In this document: one piece after another, positions 10,480 to 20,277 of the stretch | Position numbering within the stretch: the stretch's first letter is position 1 | Layout: each line of letters opens with the position of its first letter | NCBI GenBank assembly: GCA_944470555.2 | Contig: OX104130.1 | Location: forward strand, 42,689,491 to 42,753,490 | Direction of reading: 5' to 3' | DNA length: 64,000 nt | From: Heterobilharzia americana | Lineage: Eukaryota > Platyhelminthes > Trematoda > Strigeidida > Schistosomatidae | Program-made: the position numbers and the translations under genes | Notes under the pieces: model-generated | Told to the model about the DNA's origin: nothing | The model's input: only the letters and a program-made list of their open reading frames with translations | Databases searched by the model: none

Positions 10480-10800
10480 AAGATAATGTGTGGATACATC
10501 TTAGCCACTGACAAAGGTTCTGAGCCATATCACATAGAGTCTCCAACCACTGGCTTCTGTTGTCACGTGGAATCCATGCGGTTAGTCTCCATCTTCCTAC
10601 ATGGATCAAACCAGTAGTCAAGGTCTTCATGCTGTGATACTATATTTTGGTCTGACTGCTTCGGGCCCTTTCCCAGCCTGATCCCACTTAGACTAACATT
10701 GCGAGAGAAGGCAGAAGGTGGCTAGACATGTGCAACACATGTCCCAGCCATCTCAGTTGACGAAGGTTCACAACCGTACCAACTGACTTTCATTTCCTAC
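10480..10800 (-). mobile_element. RTE-type LINE 3' end fragment
   Basis: On the minus strand the conserved 3' part is readable with breaks: WLGHVLHMS, then SMKTLTTGLIHVGRWRLTAW, then PRDNRSQWLETLCDMAQN. It is another 5'-truncated copy of the RTE family seen at 4977-5255 and 13216-13490. Confidence 0.7.
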
Positions 10801-12504
10801 TTGAAAATCTACACCCGACTTCTGCGTTAGTGACACAAAAGGATCTTAATACTCTCCGTCAGTCATCTAGTAAGACTGCTAACAAAGCGAAGTCGCATAA
10901 TGGATCGCTTTTTAAAAGTTAGGGCTTAACACTGCAAAGTTTCAGTGACGAAATGGTGTTTATAAATGTACCGAACGGCATAGCGAGAAGTCCGAAACAC
11001 CCTCACCGTAGTTCTCGAAAAACAACTATACGTTAATAAATCATTTCTGTGCATGCAGCATCAGTTTATCCAACTAGAATCTACACATTAAATAGAAATA
11101 AGAATAAAAGTGTACAAATACTCGAAAGCAGAATCCATATAACATCTACAGAATATAGGTAACGAGACCATTGAAAATCATTCCAAATTATATCACTGTC
11201 TAAAAGTGGTAATTTTTAGTGTTTTGGGAAAATCTTTGTAGCATAAAAGTTTGCCAATTTCCGTGATCTGTTGTTCCCATGACTGATATCTCTGAATCCC
11301 ACTATTTTAACTGCACAACAAACGTGAACAGGTGATATTTTGGACATTTTCGCACAGGAAAGTCTGGTGTTTTGAAAAGTACGTATATTTTAGCAAGAAA
11401 ATGATTTCATCGGGACCCATTTCTTACTTTTTATGAGTATGTGGTCATCACTGTAAGAGTTGCACACAAACAGCAGTAAAATATCTGTTGCATTAAATAC
11501 CCTCGTACCCTTGTCCAGTTAAGTACAAGCGAGCGTTAGTTAGGTGCTTATTCAGCAGAATTAACGAATTTGCACAGAAAATATTTTAGAAGATGAAAGA
11601 AAAATACTGACTGAAATATTGTTGCGAAACAACTATCCTTCGAAACCTATTATGTAGCACAAAATAATCAGAGCGCCAAAACCAGATCTTCATTTTGTCC
11701 CAAGGAAGGACATCTTTATCAGTCTCCCGTACAAAGATGACTCTCATAGTCCAATCCCCCACAGCGTGTGAACGACAATGTCACATGCCACTGCATCTGC
11801 CAATTCAAATGTACGTGTGGCGACACATACATAAAGAGAGCTAACAGATCCATGCAAGTAAGGGCCTCGGAATATATTCTGAAGTGGCTTCAGAAGTAAA
11901 TTAAATCACTTAAACTCATAGACGTTGGTAGCAGATGTTCAAGGTCTTCGATCGCCAAACATTTCGTTGAAACAAGTTACAGGATTAATGTGGCTACTTC
12001 CTTTACACCTATTTACAAAACGTGTTGGGGACGGATCCTAAAATTTGTTGAGGTGTTAGCTGTTAGAAAGTTGAAACCACCTTTGTGTGTTCATAAACAA
12101 TTTATTGTCACATTAAATCTCTCTTGGTAAATTCAACTGGGAAAACCAAGTTCGATGTACTATTATTTTCGCTCTATTGATTTTCATCGTTATTCAGCTT
12201 TTAATTCAGCCTTCCTACTCGACCTCTTTTCATTTTCTCACCCCTTACCTTCATGAATTTTCATATAAATACCTACGACAAGCACGTGTGTGATCAGATA
12301 GTTCAAAATGTGTTGCGCAAATACATTACACGGTACAGACAATTTACGTCTTCTTATTGTTTTGTCGAAATTGATAAATTGTTTTAAAAATACCCTTTAG
12401 TTTAAACAATCATTTCATTACCTGTAGTTGACTAAAGGAAATCAAACGCTTCCGAAATATGGGTAAGAAATAACTCAAAATTCAATTACAGTGTTATTAC
12501 GTAC

Positions 12505-12569
12505 ATATCCATCATCCACAAGGACTTTAATAGCCATGTGAGTGAATGTTGGCCTAGCGGCTGTAGCTT
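12505..12569 (-). CDS. Sirtuin (SIRT7 type), small middle exon
   Basis: A 65-base exon. It enters in phase 1 after CGACTTCCAG and leaves in phase 0 at donor GTACGT. The first split codon gives Glu, then ATAARPTFTHMAIKVLVDDG and Tyr. PTFTHMAI corresponds to PTLTHMSI of vertebrate SIRT7, which precedes the VSQN motif. Joining this exon to its neighbours keeps one frame. Confidence 0.85.
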
Positions 12570-12777
12570 CTGGAAGTCGTAGCCTCAACGGGATACTTTT
12601 GGCTGACTTCGAAACCTTCTTGTTATTGAGCCTTTTATTCTAAGATAGAAGCAAATAAACTGAAGTTCCAAACCATACTTGTATTTCTGGGATATCCGAA
12701 CATCTCACTCCATTACTTTTGTCAGAACCAAGGTTAGATGGAACTAAAATAAAAACTCGGAAGCCACATCTCAATAC
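12570..12777 (-). other. Short intron of the SIRT7-like gene
   Basis: 208 bases between donor GTATTG (12777-12772) and the acceptor ending at 12570. Confidence 0.8.
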
Positions 12778-12955
12778 CTAAATCAATACTATTCAATTGG
12801 TTAGTTTGCACTGTCCATAAACCATTTGTGCCTCTGTAGTCTGGAATGCTTGCAGAAGTACTGATACCAGCACCAGTATACATAACTATGTCCCCTTTGC
12901 AATCATTAATAAGCTGGGCCAAAACAGCCGCATCGTGGTGCCAGTCTTGAGCTGT
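12778..12955 (-). CDS. Sirtuin (SIRT7 type), NAD-binding exon
   Basis: A 178-base exon in phase 0 after the acceptor TTTTTCTGAATTTCAG, ending in phase 1 at TTTAG/GTATTG. It encodes about 59 residues with [19 protein letters not shown], then [18 protein letters not shown], the sirtuin GAGIS and IPDYR...GLW motifs of the Rossmann fold. The upstream N-terminal exon with the start codon was not found. It may lie beyond the inverted repeat at 13.2-14.7 kb or further away. The four exons together give about 469 residues, longer than human SIRT7 (400) even without the N-terminus. Confidence 0.88.
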
Positions 12956-13215
12956 CTGAAATTCAGAAAAATCGAACTTTGTAGGACGTGAATAAGTGTG
13001 GCACATAAAAGATATCTTCTCCAAAATCAACATGCAACGCGACACACAAATGGCTATAAAACAGAATTAGAGCCTAAAATTAACGGTAAAAACTCTCATT
13101 TGAGGGTTGAATTCCCTGCACTGAAAGGACATACAATTTTCATTTGAAATCTTTCCTAATAACATTCTAAACTTGGTTGTCACGAAAAGAGAGGTTGGTC
13201 AAAGTAGGACAGCCA

Positions 13216-13490
13216 GAAGAACGTCAAGGGTGGTCAGACCAAGATGTTAACCCAGTTCATAAAGGTTATGATTACTGAGGTGAACTATTTAGTTAGGTGA
13301 AGACCGCCTGACTAGGGTCGTCGAGATGACAGGAATCATTGGTTGCAGACTCTAGGTGATAAGACACAGTGTAAAAGATGTATGTACTCCTTAACATCAT
13401 TGACATTTTGAGGATTTTCAATAATTGTCATTTATCTATCACTTCAACTCTCATACACTTGTTCCCACTTTTTTGTTACATCCTGTTGTC
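13216..13490 (+). repeat. Inverted repeat, left arm (RTE 3' end)
   Basis: This 275-base arm is the reverse complement of 14381-14655, with no mismatch found on reading both. Its content is an RTE 3' end: GGTCAGACCAAGATG encodes the GGQTK piece, followed by tail sequence to GTTGTC. RTE similarity continues upstream of 13216 on this side (QKNVKGGQTK context). Confidence 0.85.
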
Positions 13491-13499
13491 AGGTGTGAC

Positions 13500-14380
13500 A
13501 AGTCTAACTGGTGCAAGTCTGCAAGTAGACTTCATAGTTTGCGCAATCGGTAGTAATTTAAATGTTATTTAACCTCTAAACATAAACAACTTATTAATTT
13601 TAGTAAATAAGATTATTATTATCCATAGGAACTTCATTAGGTGAATACGAAACGCTACAGCTCTTAAATAAATTGTTTTGCCAACAGAAAAACAAGTGCA
13701 AGGAAATCTTGTTCCAGTTAGTAGGAGAAAGTAAGCTTGGCAAATAGTCAAAACGGCTAAAATGAATCCACACTAATTTTATGAACACTTAGTGACTAAT
13801 GTGGGCTTGCCCAAAAGAGAATTTTCTACCGATACAAAGAACGACTGAAAATGAGCTATACAGAAGACGATGCCGTTAGATGAATAAAGTAAAATTATAA
13901 AACCTAGAGACAGTAGACGTGATGGTGAAAATGAGATAATGAAACGAGAGTCCCAGAATCATGTAGAATAAGACTTCAGTCCAAGTTGCTACATCTGAAG
14001 ACAGTAAAAGAAAAAATTAAAAAACGTCATCACATGAACAAAGATATAAAGTATGACATAGACTAGAGTATTGAAAAGTCAAATCTGCAAAGCCAATGGC
14101 TTATTCCGTTGGTAAGATTTTTGGATATACGAATATACATATATATAGCGGTGGAGACCTCCTTTAGGTTTTGGAAGAGAGTTCGCAGAAATTTATCTTG
14201 ACTGTGTAACCAATTTAGAATGTTTTCACTACTCCATCATGTGTATTTGCTACACAAGACAACGGTTAATACAGACATATAATAAAGTATAGGGAAATAG
14301 GAATAAACATGGTTCCATATAAGCAGACAAATCAACGTAAAACTTGGTAAAGATTTGTACTAGTTCGAGTTGCCACACCC
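13500..14380. other. Spacer between the inverted arms
   Basis: AT-rich with no supported gene. The first about 29 bases beyond each arm still align between the two sides, but at only about 75 percent. Short overlapping hydrophobic frames near 13569-13788 have no recognisable domain. Confidence 0.5.
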
Positions 14381-14655
14381 GACAACAGGATGTAACAAAA
14401 AAGTGGGAACAAGTGTATGAGAGTTGAAGTGATAGATAAATGACAATTATTGAAAATCCTCAAAATGTCAATGATGTTAAGGAGTACATACATCTTTTAC
14501 ACTGTGTCTTATCACCTAGAGTCTGCAACCAATGATTCCTGTCATCTCGACGACCCTAGTCAGGCGGTCTTCACCTAACTAAATAGTTCACCTCAGTAAT
14601 CATAACCTTTATGAACTGGGTTAACATCTTGGTCTGACCACCCTTGACGTTCTTC
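14381..14655 (-). repeat. Inverted repeat, right arm (RTE 3' end)
   Basis: Reverse complement of 13216-13490 over its whole 275 bases. The flanks outside 14655 differ from the left arm's outer flank. Confidence 0.85.
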
Positions 14656-14779
14656 CGATTTAATTATGCTTCGGCTGACATCACACTGGGAGGGGGTGGG
14701 TGGCTAAAGACGGTTATCTATCTCCAAACCATCTTGGTTGATAATGGTTAGGTCGCCTTTTTTACCTAGTACCCTCCAG

Positions 14780-16135
14780 TCTGCTGTAAAAGCTGCGCTG
14801 AGGATCGTAGCCGACTAAAAATAGCCGGTGGAAATCAGCAACTTCTTCCGAACTAATGGATGCACATGAACGCATTGCTGCGGGCTCTGAGTACAATGAA
14901 CAGCGAGCGCAACCTAAAAGGAGACTGAGAAAAAGTCTACGCAACAACTGCGAACAGTGGTGGGCAGCGAAGGCTAAAGAGATGGAAAAGGCAGCGGCGA
15001 TTGGTAACAGTAGACAGTTATTTAGACTTATTAAGGAAACTAGGGAGAAAAGGTCAACAACGGTTAGTGAGACCATAGCGGAGAAGAACGAGTCTGAGAT
15101 TCACTTACAGGAGAGACAACTGAAACGATGGGAAGGACACTCTGAGGAACAGTTTAACTGGCCTCCAGCCACCATTGCGTTACCCGCTATCCAATCAGAT
15201 CCTGAATGTAACATTAAGATAGGCCGTCCAACACTAGGAGAAGTTGAGAAGGTGATAGGTAACCTGAAACGAGGAAAGGGGGCAGGAACAGACGGACTAA
15301 CTCCTGAGGTATACAACGATGGTGGTAAGGTGGGTGCTCTTAGTCAGGCTAACGGAAGTGTTAACCAGTATATGGGAATCAAATACCATCCCCTCTGACT
15401 GGTGGGAATCACTGATTATTCTAGTCTTCAAGAAAGGCGAGAAGTTCTCTTGTGATAACCACAGAAGAATCAGCCTGACGAACACAGTATCTACAATTCT
15501 AGATTCTATAATCCTCTGACGCTTGAGTGGAGCTCGGTAACACCAAGCCCGAGAAAACCAGGGAGGCTTAAGACCCAGCGGCGAGCATATCGACCAAATA
15601 TTCACACTGCGCCAGATTTTGGAACCCAGGCACGATTATCAAGGCCCGACAATAGCTGTATTTCTCGACCTCAATGCTCCATTCGACCCCGTCAGTAGAG
15701 AAGTCTTATGGCAATGTCTCTCACTGAAAGACGTGCCGAGTAAGTACGTCACCTCATTGAAGACTCTCTACTCGGACACCTGTGGGTGTGTTATAGAGCC
15801 TATGGTGAGATGTCCGATGAGTTGTGCTCGTCGAGTGGTGACTGTCAAGGGTACCCACTCTCTCCATTCTTATTCAATTTTATCATGGATATTCTTATGG
15901 AGGTCTTCCTCTCGTTACCTGATTAGACAGAGGTTGACCTAACCACAGGAGAATTTTCGTTAGACCTAGAATATGCAGATGACACAGTCCTGCTAGGTGA
16001 AGACGCTGACAAGATGAAGTCCAATTGTCCTCTGGATACCCTGACTGGTAACTTGAGAATATTTGAGACGGGTTTCTCACCACCCAAATGCAAACTTTTG
16101 CTCCAGGATACTAGGGTTGGGGAATACAGGGGTGG
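14780..16135 (+). mobile_element. Decayed RTE-type LINE
   Basis: The linker and RT order is clear across several frames. The linker is intact from 14856 (RRLRKSLRNNCEQWWAAKAK, KETREKRSTTVSETIAEK, WPPATIALPAI). Then come LKRGKGAGTDGLTPEV (RT start), SDWWESLIILVFKKGEK, FLDLNAPFDPVSREVLWQCL (catalytic block; the second Asp is in FDPV), and, after a frameshift, LEYADDTVLL (the YADD catalytic motif, about 15970-16000). Stops and frameshifts disable it. The endonuclease domain is absent. It is the same family as 2880-4820. Confidence 0.8.
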
Positions 16136-16139
16136 CTGA

Positions 16140-16400
16140 GCATACCTTCCGTTGCTACTGATGAATGTTCGGCTTATAAGCCGTCTGTGCTCACCTAGTT
16201 ATCCATCAGCAGCTTGGATGAGTCAACACATGTAGTTATGGCTATTTTCTTCGGCAGAAGTTTCCATAAGGGACACACTCTATGTGAGAAGTTTAATCTC
16301 ACTCTCGTCTTTGTCTTATGGTAGGGTGTCCGAGTGAAATTCCCACGAGACTTTTGGTTTCAGGCCCATGACTTAATGAGTTTACAAAGAAGATAAACGT
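16140..16400 (-). mobile_element. CR1-type LINE 3' end fragment
   Basis: Shares GAGAAGTTTAATCT, then GGTGTCCGAGTG, with 17340-17400, which is joined to a recognisable CR1-type RT. It is probably a second truncated copy of that family's 3' end. Confidence 0.5.
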
Positions 16401-17140
16401 GTATTGTACCAGAAACTAAAATGTCAGAAAAGAAATAATCAACGATGTTAACACATCAGCTGTTTAAATTTCACAGCAGTAGCACACCATTGGAAGTTTG
16501 CGCTATACATTTCAAATAAACAGCTTCTCCTAACCATCTTGTGTTGGCCAGTTGAGTTCCTCGTACCCCATTCCTGCTTCTTTTGCAACGATTCTACGCT
16601 TTCGTGGATTTTTATGTAGTCGGTCTACTCAATCACCTGCTGTATCTCCAGTTAACCAGACGGGCGTTTGGGTGTAGATTAAATTTGTAGATATACTATG
16701 ATTTGTCCAAGGACTGTGGTGTAGATGGGCCCCCTCAAATTTCATGCCACCAGACTTTCGTCGGGACTGCTGGTAAAAATGATAGGAAGGATGAAAAGAT
16801 GTCCGGTGTATACAACGGAGAGGAAGTTTGAAGAGGCAGGTTGAGACTAAGCAGAGCAAAAGGCAAGGAGAATCCTGGGTGGTTTCAGGTACAACAGTGA
16901 TGTTGTGGGGATCCTTAGTAGAAGGGGTGAGATCATATAGGAAAACGGGGGAGAAGAGGTAGATCAGACTATAGGGAGGATTACAGGAGTCGAAGTAATT
17001 GCGTCATCACAGGGGATATGGTAATTGGGGGAATGACGTCTAACAGGGAAGTATAAAATCAAGTCTGGTCCGTGATAACCGTAGCAGTACAACAGATTCG
17101 TCATACCGTTGATTGCTTCTGGTCGTGTAGAACTGGCTGG
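16401..17140. other. Unassigned sequence
   Basis: G-rich in its second half. No frame shows a domain I recognise. Confidence 0.4.
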
Positions 17141-17149
17141 TCGTACTGA

Positions 17150-18080
17150 TCTAGTTTATATACCAGCTGGATGAGCCCAAGCCACATATCGCTGCGGTGC
17201 CGTGTAGCCTCTTCTGGAAGCTGTCGACAGACAAAAGCATCACTCTCAGTGGGCATTGAGTCTCAGTGGTGTTTTGAAGCAGTCGGCTGATTTACCTGCA
17301 GCTGCTCTCTTCGCCAGAATGTTCCATAGGCCACACACTACTTGAGAAGTTTAATCTTACTACCGTCCGTGCCATATGGTGGGGTGTCCGAGTGCGATCC
17401 CCGAGAGAATGTCGGTTTTGATTCAATAATATTATCCATTTGGTGTGGTTCGCTTAATGGGTGATCCTGAAACGTGTTATTAAGCTGCTTCTTTCCCCTC
17501 CACAGCCCACTGCGAACGAGCCGACCTGTCTGGGACGCAGCGCCTCTGCACCTCTTCGAGTATTTGTTTCTTGACTCATAAATAGAAAGACTGCGGGGTG
17601 AAAAATCTCTCAGTGCGTGCTAATATAAATTTTTAATGCCATCAGGAATAATTTCGGGGGTTATGACTCCAAGCCTCCCTCTTAGAAAGTGCATGATGGC
17701 CCTCACGCTTGTCACCATTCTCTTACAGTTAGCGCTACTGTCTAGTGTGCCAGAGAAGTTAAATCCCAAGTCCTTCTCTGTGTGCGTACTGGTGACCGCG
17801 CACTTGTTTAGGGTGCGGTGGGTTTTCATCGCTTCCAGTGTGCGCAGATACGCCGCCCTGCACCTCTCCAGACTAAGGTTTAAACGTTTCTTAGCCAACC
17901 AGGACTCTAACTGAAGTACATAGCCTTGGAATGGTCTACGGTTAAATTCCCTACCCATTGTACTTCGTATTTTGATGTCGTCGGTAAGTAGGAGGATGAA
18001 CAAGGAAAGTGACGTTGAGGTCATTTATGAAAAGTAAAAACAAGAGCAACTCAAGGATCGCTCCCTTATAACTCCAGTTC
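17150..18080 (-). mobile_element. Decayed CR1-type LINE, RT C-terminal part
   Basis: The frame at 18024-17620 begins LLTDDIKI (the FADD box with T for A), then ESWLAKKRLNLSLERCRAAY, HTEKDLGFNFSGTLDSSANC and LRGRLGVITPEII, the typical sequence after the catalytic box of CR1/Jockey RTs. The rest down to about 17150 is the 3' end in broken frames. It is the same family as the element at 53885-57480. Confidence 0.75.
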
Positions 18081-18840
18081 TTGAACTTCTCTTGGCCTAC
18101 TTAATTATGTTCACTTTAGTACAGATATGTCTCTGTTCTCTAGATGTGCTGTAAATCATCTGACGGGCGGTTAGGCGATACCCACTTTTGCAGATATAGC
18201 GAGCGTGTTGTACTGTGAGGTGTTGACGAGTGTCGTCACTAAGTTCAAGAAGACTACTTAAACCTGCTGTTTGTTGTCCCACCCATTCGCCCGGTCACCC
18301 TAAGCCCTCATCAGGTTCGTGGCGCGCGACCTTCTGGTTCTGAAACCATTTTACGTGGGATGAACGATATTTTTTTTATTTAGGTGGTCTCACACAACAT
18401 GCGTCATCAGGCTTTTCAGTATCTTGGATGGCTTGGGATCCAGCGCCAACAGTTCACAGTTGCATGGGCTACTTTGGCTCACTACATTGAAGACTGGTGA
18501 AAGCAGGGTGCACTTGCATTATTTGCAGAGTTGGCCTGCTTCAAATGCCTCTATCTAGAGTTGAATTACAGCAAAGAATTTCGAAGCCTTACTGAGGAAG
18601 TATTCGACATAAAGAAGGAACTCAGCCTAATGATTCTTTTAAACTTACTTCCTTTATGTCGAGTTCATGGAATGAGAATAAAATGCTTATTATTACATTA
18701 TCATTTCTTTTATTCGTATGTAGCTGTTTGAGCACTCTCGTGACTTTCATGGGTTCTATCAGTCGACTGGGGTTGATCTCTATTATAAAGAAATTACGTA
18801 CTGCCTTTTTCGTATCATCAGGTGGCTTGTTTAGCTAACT
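18081..18840. other. Unassigned sequence
   Basis: Probably 5' sequence of the CR1-type element that follows, but no frame can be supported. Confidence 0.35.
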
Positions 18841-20277
18841 AGAAAGCTTTACATGCCATTACTCCTCCTACTTGTGCGTCGTTCTCATAAACGCAAGCTT
18901 CGCCCTTAGCAAACTATCGGTATCAAGAGGAGCCGCGCTCATATATAAGCCACCGGTAATAATTATCACTGAGTCTCGGTGTCACGCAAGTGCACCAGAT
19001 GAAGAGATAAGTATTGACATGTATACACGATTCCAATGTGACCGGAGTAACAAGAAGCGAGGAGGTTGCCTGATGTACTTCCTGAACACTCTCACCGTAT
19101 TCAGGTTAGAAAATATGGTTCTTGATAAAGTAAGTGACTCTCTATGGATCACAGTACACTACAGAAATGCTACAGCACTGGCGGGATGTGTTTACAGAGC
19201 ACCTGGTACCTTTAACAATCATGAGATTCCACCGATTACGGCTCTGGAACATGCATCCACTCTCCCATATGATCATAAGGTCATATGTGGTGACTTTAAC
19301 CTACCTGAAATTAAGTGGAATTCACTTACTGGTCTGGCTAGGTATGACGACTTCTTCCATACACTGTCTACTTTTGGATGGAAGCAAATTGTTACAACCC
19401 CTACAAGAGGTGACAATGTATTGGACTTAATATTTTGCCATAACACAAATTCTGTTTGGACAAACGTAGGCTCCAAGTTCCCAGGAAGTGATCACAATAC
19501 GGTATTATGCGCTCTGCCACTTCCTGCAACTAGTACTTCAATTGGTACTTCCACTACACACTAAATAGTATATAGAGATTACGGCAGAACCGATTGGCAA
19601 CAGATGTGTCCGATGATTAGGTGCATTGACTAGGGACCATTCTTCACCACTACAGACCTCAAATTAACCACCGATATGTTTTACTACAACTCTAAAACCT
19701 GTCTCGATACCATCTTTCCTCTGAAAGATTTCAAAAAAATGCCACTAAAAATAAACTATGTATACCTCCCAATGCTCGTAGAAAGTTACGCAAACTCTCA
19801 ACAAGATACTACAGATACTACAGACATCACGACGTCGATGCACTTCGGTTGATTCTCAGTACTCTTAACTCTCCTGCATAACTATGATTTGCGTTTGAGG
19901 AATGAAGAGAGTAGTGCACTAGCTAGCTCATCTAAAGTATATGCTCTCTCAGCACTCCTTAAGAAGTGATCGAATTGCACAAGACATAACATTCCTCTTC
20001 TTATCCATGATACCAAAGCTTATAATGATCCAGTGGATATGTGTGAAACATTCAGCGACTTATTTGCAGTCTGTCATCTGGAACCTATAAATTTTTCGTG
20101 TGAAACTAGCGCGGTCTGCACTTCTAAAAGCTGTTCTTCCCCTCAACTAACGACGATAGATGGGGTTAAACTCCCATGTTCTAATATGCATCAAGCCATT
20201 AGGACGCCAACATGCTCCTGCAATGCTGGCATAGACAGAATATCATCACGTTTCTTTAAATTTCGTGACCCTGATAT
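18840..20277 (+). mobile_element. CR1-type LINE, 5' part (endonuclease), split
   Basis: An open frame at 18872-19564 encodes a decayed AP-type endonuclease: PPVIIITESRCHA (the Glu site), GCVYRAPG, VICGDFNLPEIKW (the Asp/Asn site), DNVLDLIF and PGSDHNTVLC (the Asp-His end motif). Beyond 19564 the linker is broken by stops. The element is interrupted at 20277 by the RTE insertion and resumes at 23504. The same family lies at 38540-41390. Confidence 0.8.
20262..20277. repeat. Target-site duplication, left
   Basis: TTCGTGACCCTGATAT, repeated exactly at 23488-23503 on the other side of the RTE element. Confidence 0.9.

Larger units (their letters stand above)
8270..12504 (-). other. Long intron of the SIRT7-like gene
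   Basis: About 4.2 kb, from donor GTACGT at 12504-12499 to the acceptor at 8270. It holds the Penelope-like fragment (9010-9240), the tRNA-like SINE (10286-10352) and an RTE 3' end (10480-10800). The parts 9700-10270 and 10900-12490 show no feature I can support. Confidence 0.75.
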
